DNA of 33,762 nt from CALELF01 sp045617925 (GTDB lineage Bacteria; Synergistota; Synergistia; Synergistales; Synergistaceae), in the NCBI GenBank assembly GCA_045617925.1, contig JAZLJR010000051.1, forward strand, positions 1 to 33,762, written 5' to 3'. The translations under genes and the position numbers were made by a program. A model generated the notes under the pieces. That model was given only the letters and a program-made list of their open reading frames with translations, made no database searches and had not been told where the DNA came from. Position 1 is the stretch's first letter; every line of letters starts with the position of its first letter. This document shows positions 22,972 through 31,185 of the stretch, piece by piece.

Positions 22972-23772
22972 TTGAAGGTTATTACAGAGGCTTTTTTGCG
23001 TGATGAGCTCAGAATGGAGACGCCGGAAGTTTATATCGTGCCAGACGGTAAGATATTATCTCCAGCGGCTCGCGAATATCTGATGCAGCGCAAAATAAAA
23101 ATAAAGCTTCCAAAACAGTTAAGATTTAATCCAGAACCGTCAAAGCCAGAGCCAAATGAAGCGCAGATACTCCAACCTCTTGAAGAGGAAGCAACGAGCG
23201 TTGATGCATCACACAAATATGTAGACAACGAAACAAATGCTTTCTACGATGAAAAGCCGGAGGATATGACTGCACTTTATGGCAACTCACTCGTATTTAA
23301 AGACAATCCACGCATTGAGTTTCGCGGCAGGTTGGACAGTTTACAATCCTTGGTAGTCCTTTACCAGTCTTTTATTGCGGAAGAAGTGGCACATGAAAAA
23401 TTGCTTGAACATCTTGGCACAATTGCACATGCACTGGGTGAAATGATGAGGTGTGATGTTCTTAACGAACCATACAATATGCCGGATGTGCTTGGTTTAA
23501 CGCAAGCGGAATTGCATGACAGAAGTCATAATCCTATGAAGTATTTTAAGGTAAAACAGATGGTTTTGCCTCATTACAAATATGGAAAAGCTTATGCCAT
23601 GCTAAATCGTTTGAGAACCGAGACGAGGGAAGCAGAAGTAATTGCCACAAGGGCTTTTCGTGTAAAGAATATATCTGGTAGAACGGATATAATACGAGGC
23701 TTAAACAGACTGTCTAGCGCGTTTCATGTTATGATGTGTATGTTTTTGGCTGGAGAATACGATAAAAAATAA
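22972..23772 (+). CDS. eutT: EutT: ATP:cob(I)alamin adenosyltransferase
   Basis: EutT makes adenosylcobalamin, the cofactor of EutBC. The 266-residue protein starts with the family's N-terminal module (VITEAFLRDE, then VYIVPDGKILSPAAREYLMQRKIKI), a variable Pro/Glu-rich linker, and the four-helix-bundle part with RIEFRGRLDSLQSLVVL and ALGEMMRCDVLNEPY. The TTG start at 22972 is chosen because AGGAGGTG lies 7 nt upstream and because family members begin MxxITE. The Cys-rich HX11CCX2C metal motif known from the Salmonella enzyme is absent; only two cysteines occur in the whole protein. Confidence 0.9.
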   Translation: MKVITEAFLRDELRMETPEVYIVPDGKILSPAAREYLMQRKIKIKLPKQLRFNPEPSKPEPNEAQILQPLEEEATSVDASHKYVDNETNAFYDEKPEDMTALYGNSLVFKDNPRIEFRGRLDSLQSLVVLYQSFIAEEVAHEKLLEHLGTIAHALGEMMRCDVLNEPYNMPDVLGLTQAELHDRSHNPMKYFKVKQMVLPHYKYGKAYAMLNRLRTETREAEVIATRAFRVKNISGRTDIIRGLNRLSSAFHVMMCMFLAGEYDKK

Positions 23773-23801
23773 GGCTAATTTAAAGAAAGTTGGATAAAAA
23801 A

Positions 23802-24419
23802 ATGGCTGATTGTATTGTAAAAAAAGTTATTGAATCTTTGGAGGGAAGTGGCTTTGTGCAGGTGGAAGTTTCTGCTCGTCATGTTCACCTTAGCCAAGGA
23901 GATTTAGAAACTCTCTTTGGTAAAGGGGCAACACTAACTCCAAAGAGGCCACTTTCACAGCCTGGTCAGTATCTTTCAGAAGAACGTGTCGTCATTCGTG
24001 GAACAAAAAGTTCAATGAAAAACATAGCAATTTTAGGACCAGTTCGCCCCAATACTCAGGTAGAACTCTCAAAAAGTGATGCAATGACACTTGGTGTTAA
24101 GGCCCCAGTGAGAGAATCTGGAGACACAAAGGGTAGTGGTGCCATAACAATAGAAGGTCCATGCGGAACGCTGGAATTGACAGAAGGTGCAATTGTGGCA
24201 AAACGCCACGTTCATATAACACCTGAAATCGCAGCGAAGAACGGTTACACAAACGGACAAATTGCGCGTGTTCAAGTCTATACAGATAGACCTTTGATAT
24301 TTGATGATGTTGTTTTGCGTGTTTCCCCAAAATTCCGTTATAAGATGCATGTTGATTTTGATGAAGCAAATGCTGCTGGAGTGAGTGGCTTTACACTCGG
24401 AAGAATTATTACAAAATAG
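23802..24419 (+). CDS. pduL: PduL-type phosphotransacylase
   Basis: This enzyme converts acetyl-CoA and phosphate to acetyl-phosphate, recycling CoA inside the microcompartment. The 205-residue protein has an N-terminal amphipathic targeting-like helix (MADCIVKKVIESLEGS) and the two zinc-binding motifs of PduL, SARHVHLS (His27, His29) and KRHVHIT (His136, His138), plus RPLSQPGQYLSEERV. It takes the place of the unrelated EutD phosphotransacetylase of enterobacteria. The ATG at 23802 is preferred over a TTG 12 nt earlier because of distance from the upstream purine-rich site. Confidence 0.93.
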   Translation: MADCIVKKVIESLEGSGFVQVEVSARHVHLSQGDLETLFGKGATLTPKRPLSQPGQYLSEERVVIRGTKSSMKNIAILGPVRPNTQVELSKSDAMTLGVKAPVRESGDTKGSGAITIEGPCGTLELTEGAIVAKRHVHITPEIAAKNGYTNGQIARVQVYTDRPLIFDDVVLRVSPKFRYKMHVDFDEANAAGVSGFTLGRIITK

Positions 24420-24427
24420 GTTTCCCC

Positions 24428-25270
24428 ATGTTAGATTTAAAACGTATAGATGCATATATGAAGCGTGTGACAGACTCAGAAACAAAAACTTTTGTTCCTG
24501 AGTCACGCACGCTAAAATGTGGGCTTGACCTTGGAACTGCTTATATTGTCATTGTGGTGTTAGACGAGCAAAATAATCCTGTTGCCTGTGAAAAACAAGC
24601 AGCAGAAGTCTTACGCGATGGCGTTGTTGTAGATTACGCTGGAGCATCTAGAATAGTCCGTGAACTGAAAAAGAAACTGGAAGACAGGCTTGGCTGCGAG
24701 TTGCAAAATTGTGCAATTGCAATGCCGGCTGGAACTGAATCAAGTGTTCGTACCCACAGATATGTTGCTGAGGGTGCAGGTTTTGAGGTGACGGGTATAC
24801 TAGATGAACCAAGTGCAGCAAATGCAGTTTATCAGATAGAAAATGGAGTTATTGTTGACATTGGTGGTGGCACAACAGGTCTTGCGATTTTGAAAAAAGG
24901 CAAGGTTACTGATATATACGATGAGCCAACCGGTGGTACACACTTATCGCTAGTTTTGGCAGGTAATTATCACATTCCGTTTGCAGAAGCAGAAAAAATT
25001 AAGCAAGACTATTCTCGTCACAAAGAAATTCTTCCTGTTGTTAGGGCAGTAATTGAAAAAATGGCAACTATTGTTTCTCGTAACATTAAGAAGAAAGAAA
25101 CAGAAGAAATTTATCTTTGTGGTGGTACCTGCTGTTTGACAGGTATTGAAAAGATTTTTGAAAAGGTAACGGGCATAAAAACTGTAAAACCTAAAAATCC
25201 TTTCCTTGTTACCCCAGCAGGAATTGCAGCTAATTGTGAACCATTCAAAATGGAAACAAGAGACTATTAA
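24428..25270 (+). CDS. eutJ: EutJ: Hsp70/actin-fold chaperone-like protein
   Basis: This 280-residue protein has the sugar kinase/Hsp70 ATPase fold motifs: CGLDLGTAYIVIVV (phosphate 1), GVIVDIGGGTTGLAIL (phosphate 2), EPSAANAVYQ and IYLCGGTCCLTGIEK (adenosine). EutJ is a conserved but poorly understood Eut protein proposed to help assemble or reactivate enzymes. It starts 9 nt after pduL, with a weak ribosome binding site, so coupling to pduL translation is likely. It is distinct from EutA, which has the same fold but is longer. Confidence 0.93.
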   Translation: MLDLKRIDAYMKRVTDSETKTFVPESRTLKCGLDLGTAYIVIVVLDEQNNPVACEKQAAEVLRDGVVVDYAGASRIVRELKKKLEDRLGCELQNCAIAMPAGTESSVRTHRYVAEGAGFEVTGILDEPSAANAVYQIENGVIVDIGGGTTGLAILKKGKVTDIYDEPTGGTHLSLVLAGNYHIPFAEAEKIKQDYSRHKEILPVVRAVIEKMATIVSRNIKKKETEEIYLCGGTCCLTGIEKIFEKVTGIKTVKPKNPFLVTPAGIAANCEPFKMETRDY

Positions 25271-25301
25271 ATAAAAATTGCACAAATTGGAGGCGAAAGT
25301 T

Positions 25302-25607
25302 TTGAATTACGAGGCATTATTGCAGGAAGTTGTTCGCCGTGTTATGCAAAAATTGATGGAACTTGAGACAACAAAAAATTGCACATCTCAAGGAACATGC
25401 TCTTGCAAAAGTGAATTAACTTTTGAAGAACCGTGTTGTCAAACAAAAGAAATAACAATCACAAAAAGGGTTGTTACAGAGAAAGACCTTATAGCCGCAA
25501 AAGGTGATGGTGTTACTTGCATCTGCCTTGGCGAAAGAACAATAGTAACTGATGTAGCGAAGGATTATGCTAGAAAGTTCTCAATTGTTCTAAAAAGGCA
25601 TTCGTAG
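25302..25607 (+). CDS. Small Cys-rich Eut protein: targeting helix + EutQ/EutT N-terminal-like module
   Basis: I do not recognise a named gene. The 101-residue protein has three parts: an amphipathic N-terminal helix (MNYEALLQEVVRRVMQKLMELE) like microcompartment targeting peptides; a Cys-rich linker with CTSQGTCSC and EEPCC; and a module VVTEKDLIAAKG..TCICLGERTIVTDVAKDYARK. That module resembles the N-terminus of EutT in this operon and, from memory, of enterobacterial EutQ (ITANDIRAA...IITPEAREVA). The TTG start at 25302 is chosen because a GGAGG site lies 8 nt upstream. It sits between eutJ and eutN, so it is likely a lumen protein; metal or Fe-S binding by the cysteines is inference. Confidence 0.7.
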   Translation: MNYEALLQEVVRRVMQKLMELETTKNCTSQGTCSCKSELTFEEPCCQTKEITITKRVVTEKDLIAAKGDGVTCICLGERTIVTDVAKDYARKFSIVLKRHS

Positions 25608-25619
25608 GTTGAGGTTACC

Positions 25620-25904
25620 ATGAGAATTGGTAAAGTGATAGGCAATATTTGGGCGACCAGAAAGGAAGCACGTCTGGGTGGTTTTAAGTTAATGCTTGTT
25701 CAAACAATAAACATTCATGACGGAAGCCTTGTCGGAGAACCTATTGTTGCCACAGACCTAATAGACGCCGGAGTCGGTGAAACTGTTATCTATGTTGCAG
25801 GAAGTTCTGCTAGAACAGCAAGTGGAAATTCTAGCTTGCCTGTTGATGCGACGATAATTGCAATCGTGGATAATTATGATGCCGACTTTGGTCTCCTAAA
25901 ATAA
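25620..25904 (+). CDS. eutN: EutN: pentameric vertex protein
   Basis: A 94-residue EutN/CcmL-family protein that closes the vertices of the icosahedral shell. It shows MRIGKVIGNIWATRKEARL, a conserved D-L/V-IDAGVGE-V loop and the C-terminal SLPVDATIIAIVDN. Length is standard. It has a GAGGTT site. Confidence 0.95.
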   Translation: MRIGKVIGNIWATRKEARLGGFKLMLVQTINIHDGSLVGEPIVATDLIDAGVGETVIYVAGSSARTASGNSSLPVDATIIAIVDNYDADFGLLK

Positions 25905-25918
25905 AGGGGATGAATGTA

Positions 25919-27274
25919 GTGAATATTTTAGAAGCAATTACTGCTGCTGGAGTTGTCGGGGCTGGTGGCGCCGGATTTCCAACGCAGGGCAAAATGGGCT
26001 CAAAAGCTGAGTTTTTTATTGTTAATGCAGCGGAGTGTGAGCCTGTCATAGAAACTGACAAGTTTCTTTGTAGAACATTTGCAAAAGAAATTGTTTCAAC
26101 TGTTGATGTTATAGCAAAATTCCTTGAAGCTAAACGCGCTGTTATAGCATTAAAAGGGAAATATAAGACAGAAATTGAAGCCTTGAATAAAGCTATCAAA
26201 GAACTAAATTCTTCTGTTGAGATTTGTCAAATGCCAACATTTTACCCAGCAGGTGACGAGCAGACGATGGTTCAATTTGTTACTGGCAAAACTGCACCAG
26301 AGCGTGGTATTCCACTTGCGGTTGGAGCCGTTGTTGACAATGTTGGAACAGTTTTTAACATTTATGAAGCCTTGAAGGGTTCCCCCGTTTGCAAAAAATA
26401 TCTTTCTGTTGCTTGTGATGGTCGTGATCCAGTTATGCTCTATGTGCCAATTGGAACAAGTTTTCGTGAGTGCATAGAACAAGCTGGTATAAAAAAGACA
26501 AACTATGCTGTTATCAATGGTGGTCCAATGATGGGTCGTGTTCTTGTAGATGAAGCAGCGATAGATTCTGCTGTTGTTACAAAAACAACCGGTAGCATAA
26601 TAGTTTTGCCAAAGGATCATTATCTTGTTAGGCGTTCCGAGCTAACAATGCAGAAGATAAAACATCAAGCCCATAGTGCTTGTATTCAGTGTCGTTTTTG
26701 CACTGATCTTTGCCCTCGTTATCAAATAGGGCACATGATACATCCTCATCTCATTATGAGAAATCTTTGGAGAGAGGATAAAGTTAAGAACGACGAAGAA
26801 TTGCTTGCTTTGTTTGGTGAAGCAATGAATTGTTGTGAATGTGGAGCATGTGAGCTTTATTCATGCCCGATGGGACTTTCACCAAGAAAAGTTAACGCAT
26901 ACTTTAGACAAAAATTCCGTGAAAAGAAGCTAAATTATGAGCGTTATATGACGCCACAGGCAAGACCAACGATAAATCAAAGACGTATTCCAACAGAGCG
27001 TCTTTGTGCAAGACTTGGAATTGCAGATTTGGCAAAAAGGCATGTGCATGGCGAAGTTATAGAATATACTCCAAAGGAAGTGTTTATTCCAACAAGTCAG
27101 CATATTGGCCGTCCAGCAGAACCGATTGTTAAGGTTGGCGATATTGTCAAAGTCGGAGATCTTGTTGCCAAAGCGGCAGAGGGGCTTTCTGCCAATATCT
27201 CAACTGGTTTTGCAGGACGTGTTACGGAAGTTTCAGCAAAGGGCGTGCGTATAACAGCAGGAGGTAAAGCCTAA
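25919..27274 (+). CDS. pduS: PduS-type (RnfC-like) flavin/Fe-S cobalamin reductase
   Basis: This 451-residue soluble protein resembles PduS and the soluble part of RnfC. It opens with the nucleotide-binding GAGGAGFPTQGKMG, followed by an SLBB-type domain, then two 4Fe-4S motifs, CIQCRFCTDLCPRY and CCECGACELYSCPMG, and a C-terminal biotinyl-lipoyl-like segment (VKVGDIVKVGDLVAKA). PduS reduces cobalamin with NADH in propanediol microcompartments. The GTG start at 25919 is chosen by spacing from AAAGGGGA; an ATG 9 nt upstream directly abuts that site. It overlaps pduT by 1 nt, showing coupling. Confidence 0.92.
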   Translation: MNILEAITAAGVVGAGGAGFPTQGKMGSKAEFFIVNAAECEPVIETDKFLCRTFAKEIVSTVDVIAKFLEAKRAVIALKGKYKTEIEALNKAIKELNSSVEICQMPTFYPAGDEQTMVQFVTGKTAPERGIPLAVGAVVDNVGTVFNIYEALKGSPVCKKYLSVACDGRDPVMLYVPIGTSFRECIEQAGIKKTNYAVINGGPMMGRVLVDEAAIDSAVVTKTTGSIIVLPKDHYLVRRSELTMQKIKHQAHSACIQCRFCTDLCPRYQIGHMIHPHLIMRNLWREDKVKNDEELLALFGEAMNCCECGACELYSCPMGLSPRKVNAYFRQKFREKKLNYERYMTPQARPTINQRRIPTERLCARLGIADLAKRHVHGEVIEYTPKEVFIPTSQHIGRPAEPIVKVGDIVKVGDLVAKAAEGLSANISTGFAGRVTEVSAKGVRITAGGKA

Positions 27275-27813
27275 TGAATAATGCAATAGGAATGTTAGAA
27301 TTTAATAGTATTGCTGCAGGCATTGAAACCTGTGATGCAATGGTAAAGGCTGCACAGGTTGATCTCCTTCGGGCTTGCACTTTGTGCCCCGGAAAATATA
27401 TGGTAATAGTAGCTGGGGAGGTAGGACCTGTTCAGGCATCTGTTCGTCAGGGAAAAGTTGTTGGTGGTGAATTTGTAGTAGATGAACTCATAATTCCAAA
27501 TCTTCACAGACAGGTTATTCCTGCTGTTGCCTTGACGAATCAGATTACAGAGTTTGGTGCTGTCGGTGTGCTTGAATTTTATTCTGTTGCTAGTGCAATT
27601 GTTGCAGCAGATATGGCAGCCAAAGCAGCACAGATTACTTTAATAGAAGTTAGAACTGGCTTTGCAATCGGTGGTAAAGGGTTTGTTACATTAACAGGAG
27701 ATGTCGGAGCAGTCAGAGCTGCAGTTGCTGCCGCCGAAAAAGCTTCGGATTTGCTTGTTAAGTCAATAGTAATACCACGCCCAGCAAAGCAATTATTGGA
27801 AACATTACTCTAA
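27274..27813 (+). CDS. pduT: PduT-like tandem-BMC shell protein with Fe-S cysteine
   Basis: This 179-residue protein has two BMC domains (AIGMLEFNSIAAGIETCDAMVKAAQV and AVGVLEFYSVASAIVAADMAAKAAQI). In domain 1 the pore loop reads RACTLCPGKYMVIV, with Cys38 at the position that binds a 4Fe-4S cluster at the three-fold axis of PduT trimers. This makes it a candidate electron conduit through the shell. It starts within the stop of pduS (TAATG), using a GGAGG inside the end of pduS, which strengthens the PduS-PduT partnership. Confidence 0.9.
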   Translation: MNNAIGMLEFNSIAAGIETCDAMVKAAQVDLLRACTLCPGKYMVIVAGEVGPVQASVRQGKVVGGEFVVDELIIPNLHRQVIPAVALTNQITEFGAVGVLEFYSVASAIVAADMAAKAAQITLIEVRTGFAIGGKGFVTLTGDVGAVRAAVAAAEKASDLLVKSIVIPRPAKQLLETLL

Positions 27814-27838
27814 AAAAATTAAAAATGGAGGAAAAACT

Positions 27839-29059
27839 ATGTTTAATGAAATTATAGCAGCTTGGAATCCAGAAATTTTTACAACTACATTTTCTGAGTG
27901 GATAAAGGGTATTTCTGTAAACAGTGTAATTATGATGATTATGATGATCTTCATGTTAGTTGGAGCCCTTGATAAGATTCGTGGCAACAAGCTTGGTTAT
28001 GGTGAGGAATTTGATAACGGATTTAATGCAATGGGACCACTCGCAGCGGCTATGGCTGGAGTTGTGGCAGCTGCCCCAGTTTTAGCACTTCTTTTAAAGC
28101 CTTTTATCGTTCCAATATACAGACTTGTTGGAGCTGATCCATCAATGTTTGCTACGACGCTTCTTGCATGTGACATGGGAGGTTATCCTCTTGCAATGCA
28201 GCTTGCGGAAAATCCTGCAATTGGTAACTTCTCTGGTCTTATTCTTGGTACCATGATGGGGCCGACCATTGTTTTTACAATTCCAGTAGCTTTGTCAATC
28301 ATTAAAGCAGAAGATAGACCTTATCTTGGAGCCGGTGTTTTGGCAGGGCTCATTACTGTTCCATTGGGTTGTATTGCAGGTGGTTTAGTAATGAACATGA
28401 CACAATATGCACTGCCATTAAAGGTTATTCTTGTAAATCTTATTCCTGTTATTGTGATTGCTGGTGTTATCTGCGCCGGACTCTGGATAATTCCAGATAA
28501 AATGATTGCTGGTTTTAACAAGTTTGGTAATTTTGTTACAGCGTTGATTACTGCACTCACAGCAATTGCAGTTTTTGAATACATCACTGGTATTAAGCTT
28601 CCAATTTTTAACATAATGGTTGAAGCTGATGCAGATGGTGTTGTTCCTCTTGAAAGTGGACTTCTTGTCTGTGGACAGATAGCAATAGTCCTCATTGGTG
28701 CTTTCCCAATGGTAAAGTGGATTACGAAGACATTTGGTGGTGTGTTGCAGAAAATTGGTAATGCGCTTGGCATGAATGCAGATGCATCTGCCGGTATGGT
28801 TGCAAACCTTGCAAACAACATAGCAATGTTTAACATAATGGGAGATATGGATCCAAAAGGAAAACTCCTCAATGTTGCCTTTGCGGTTAGTGCTGCATTC
28901 GTTTTTGGTGATCACCTAGGTTTTGCCGCTGGTGCAAATTCTGAGATGATTTTCCCAGTTATTGTTGGTAAGCTTTTTGCTGGTATTACAGCTATTATTG
29001 TGGCGAATATATTAGCCCCAGCACTTCTTTCCAAAATTAAAGGTGCTAGCAAAGACTAG
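27839..29059 (+). CDS. eutH: EutH: ethanolamine permease
   Basis: This 406-residue polytopic inner-membrane protein has about 11 hydrophobic segments. It matches EutH, the ethanolamine uptake protein, with SVNSVIMMIMMIFMLVGALDKI at the N-terminus, DMGGYPLAMQLA, GTMMGPTIVFTIPVAL, and FVFGDHLGFAAG near the C-terminus. In the literature EutH matters mainly when ethanolamine is scarce or protonated. It has an ATGGAGGA site. Confidence 0.96.
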   Translation: MFNEIIAAWNPEIFTTTFSEWIKGISVNSVIMMIMMIFMLVGALDKIRGNKLGYGEEFDNGFNAMGPLAAAMAGVVAAAPVLALLLKPFIVPIYRLVGADPSMFATTLLACDMGGYPLAMQLAENPAIGNFSGLILGTMMGPTIVFTIPVALSIIKAEDRPYLGAGVLAGLITVPLGCIAGGLVMNMTQYALPLKVILVNLIPVIVIAGVICAGLWIIPDKMIAGFNKFGNFVTALITALTAIAVFEYITGIKLPIFNIMVEADADGVVPLESGLLVCGQIAIVLIGAFPMVKWITKTFGGVLQKIGNALGMNADASAGMVANLANNIAMFNIMGDMDPKGKLLNVAFAVSAAFVFGDHLGFAAGANSEMIFPVIVGKLFAGITAIIVANILAPALLSKIKGASKD

Positions 29060-29071
29060 GAGTCTTAAGTT

Positions 29072-29527
29072 ATGAATGTTAGTGAAGAACTAATCAAAAA
29101 AATTGTTACTCAAGTTCTAGCTGAACAAAGTCAAGGTCAATGCCAGTGCCAATGTGCAAAAGATGATTTTGTAAAACATAAAGACAAGAGTGGCATTATC
29201 CATGTAAAAACAGACACCGTAAAATGTGAACGTTTTGAACAAGATGGTGTTGCATTAAAAGACATTTTAACTCTTGAAGAAGCTCCACGCATGGGCGCTG
29301 GTATAATGGAACTTGATCACACGAGTTTTGAGTGGACTTTGGTATATGATGAATATGACCTGGTGCTTGACGGTGTATTAGAAATTGAGATAGATGGGCG
29401 AGTGGTAACAGGTCATCCAGGTGATATTATTTATATTCCTAAAAACAGCCACATTCATTTCCAGACCCCATCAAAAACACGCTATGCCTATTTTGTCTAC
29501 CCAGCAAACTGGAGCGAATTGGTCTAA
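29072..29527 (+). CDS. eutQ: EutQ: cupin protein (acetate-kinase-like), N-terminal module replaced
   Basis: This 151-residue protein ends in a EutQ-type cupin domain (residues ~55-151: APRMGAGIMELDHTSFEWTL, GHPGDIIYIPKNSHIHF). EutQ has been reported to have acetate-kinase activity in Salmonella. The N-terminus is unlike enterobacterial EutQ: it has a targeting-like helix (MNVSEELIKKIVTQVLAEQ) followed by a short Cys linker (GQCQCQCAKDD). The usual IT..DI..A N-terminal module is missing here and a similar one occurs in the 101-residue protein upstream. Last gene of the operon; no clear terminator follows in the 65 bp before the next promoter. Confidence 0.9.
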   Translation: MNVSEELIKKIVTQVLAEQSQGQCQCQCAKDDFVKHKDKSGIIHVKTDTVKCERFEQDGVALKDILTLEEAPRMGAGIMELDHTSFEWTLVYDEYDLVLDGVLEIEIDGRVVTGHPGDIIYIPKNSHIHFQTPSKTRYAYFVYPANWSELV

Positions 29528-29592
29528 TTGTAGAAATATTTTTTAGATGGTTGATTTTTTACAAAAAAAAATGATAAATTGTTTCTAGCGAC

Positions 29593-29620
29593 TTGACATT
29601 TATTTTTTATTAGTTATAAT
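29593..29620 (+). promoter_or_regulatory. Strong promoter for the secreted HAD phosphatase
   Basis: Perfect -35 TTGACA (29593-29598) and -10 TATAAT (29615-29620) boxes are 16 bp apart. They lie 44 bp before the start codon and within a very AT-rich stretch. Confidence 0.82.
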
Positions 29621-29664
29621 TCTAAACAGTTAATCAATTTAATTTCCTAAGGAGGAGTTATTCA

Positions 29665-31116
29665 ATGAAGAAGTTTTCAAAGGTTTTGTTGCTTGGATTA
29701 GCAACATTGGTAGCATTTGCAAGCATTGCTTGTGCTGTGTCATGTGGCCCAGAGCCATACACAAAGCAGCCAACGCAGTACTTACAGTGCAAGGGTTGGG
29801 AAGCCAACACAAAGAAGGTTATCAACCAGATGTTCGATGCTTATGGCAGAAACAGCAAGAACTACAACCCAGAGTGCAGACCATATGCTGTTTTCGACTG
29901 CGACAACACGATTTCTCTCACAGACGTTCAAGAGCAGCTCTTTATCTACCAGCTTGAGTGGCTTCGTTTTGCTTTAAAGCCAAACGAGATTTATGCTGCA
30001 ATCACAGCAGATGTTCCTGATCTTGACAAAGTTTGGGATTATGAAGGTGTAAAAGGCTCAGTTGCTGACTTTGCAAAAGACGTTGCAGCAGCATACGAAA
30101 AGCTCTACAAGAAGGGCTATGTCGCAGCAGATGCAAGCAAAGCAAAGCTTCACGACAAGTGGATGAAGGATCCAGATTGGGCAGAATTTGCAACAAAACT
30201 TCGTTTCATGTATGACCTCATTGGCGATAACTATAGCGTCAGCGTTTCCTACCCATGGGCAGGTTATTGGTTTGCAGGTATGACACCTGCACAGGCTGAG
30301 CAGGTTGCTTATGAGTCACACGTGTTCTATACAAACCTTGGTAAAAAGAGTCCAAAGAACTGGACAAAAGCAAAATGGCAGTCACCAGCAAACTACAAGA
30401 GCCGCGTTGGTCAGGTTTCTGTTGGCTTCCGCGTTAGCACAGGTGTTTCTGATGAAATGAGAGAACTCATCAAAAAGCTTGATGCAAATGGAATTGATGT
30501 TTGGATTAACTCCGCTTCCCCAGTTTCAACAATCCGTGGTCTTTTGAGAGCATGGAAGCTTGAGGGTGTCAAAGATATGGTTTGCATGACATACAAGATG
30601 AAGGATGGTAAGTATCTTGCATCTTATGACTATGATCTCCATGCGCAGACACAAGGTGTCGGTAAGGCTGAGACAGTTGTTAAGTGTATAGCTCCTCTTT
30701 ATAACAACCATGGTCCAATCTTCGGTGCAGGTGACTCACAAGGTGACTTCAACTTTATGACAGAGTTCAAGGATACAGTTTGTGGCATCATTATTAACCG
30801 TCAGCGTAAGGATGACGCTGGTCTCTGCGCAGCAATTGCTGTGTATCAGAACGAGAAGGGCATAGACCTCTACAAGGCAATGAAGGCTGGCGAAATTCGT
30901 TTCGTCCTTCAGGGTCGTCAGGAGAATGGCGGTTTCTTCTGGCCAGAGACAGGCACACAGCTCGTTGGTAAGGATAAGACCGCTACCCTCGCTGAAAAAG
31001 CAGAGAAGTGGCTTGCTTCCCTCAAGAGCGGTGAGAAGACACCAAACGCACTCTTGAATGATTGCACAAAGCTTACAGGCAAACTCAAAGAGTACGTAGG
31101 TACAAAGACAAGATAA
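29665..31116 (+). CDS. Secreted HAD-superfamily phosphatase
   Basis: This 483-residue protein has a signal peptide (MKKFSKVLLLGLATLVAFAS) and cleavage probably near ACA-VSC. HAD motifs are complete: DCDNT (Asp78 nucleophile, Asp80), Ser283 in INSASP, Lys334 in GVGKAE and Asp357/Asp361 in GAGDSQGDFNFM. A large helical cap lies between motifs I and II. The layout recalls secreted phosphocholine/phosphoserine-type phosphatases. Position directly after the eut operon suggests a phosphoethanolamine or phosphocholine substrate, but this is inference. A strong promoter, GGAGGAG site and biased codons suggest high expression. It is a single-gene unit with its own terminator. Confidence 0.85.
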   Translation: MKKFSKVLLLGLATLVAFASIACAVSCGPEPYTKQPTQYLQCKGWEANTKKVINQMFDAYGRNSKNYNPECRPYAVFDCDNTISLTDVQEQLFIYQLEWLRFALKPNEIYAAITADVPDLDKVWDYEGVKGSVADFAKDVAAAYEKLYKKGYVAADASKAKLHDKWMKDPDWAEFATKLRFMYDLIGDNYSVSVSYPWAGYWFAGMTPAQAEQVAYESHVFYTNLGKKSPKNWTKAKWQSPANYKSRVGQVSVGFRVSTGVSDEMRELIKKLDANGIDVWINSASPVSTIRGLLRAWKLEGVKDMVCMTYKMKDGKYLASYDYDLHAQTQGVGKAETVVKCIAPLYNNHGPIFGAGDSQGDFNFMTEFKDTVCGIIINRQRKDDAGLCAAIAVYQNEKGIDLYKAMKAGEIRFVLQGRQENGGFFWPETGTQLVGKDKTATLAEKAEKWLASLKSGEKTPNALLNDCTKLTGKLKEYVGTKTR

Positions 31117-31140
31117 TCATTTAATATTAAAAATAAAAAA

Positions 31141-31169
31141 GGACGGTGAATTTTTCACCGTCCTTTTTT
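31141..31169 (+). terminator. Terminator after the HAD phosphatase gene
   Basis: A perfect 10-bp stem GGACGGTGAA/TTCACCGTCC around TTT is followed by T6. Confidence 0.92.
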
Positions 31170-31185
31170 ATTTTTTTATTCATAA

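Noticed and set aside
28321..28915. Long minus-strand frames inside eutH
   Set aside because: They are shadows of a hydrophobic, strongly coding gene; no start signals and no recognisable protein.
13113..29592. Adenosylcobalamin riboswitch controlling eut genes
   Set aside because: I looked for a B12-box-like sequence in the gaps before eutP, eutA, eutB and after eutQ and saw none; only the attenuator before eutA is supported. A covariance-model scan would settle it.
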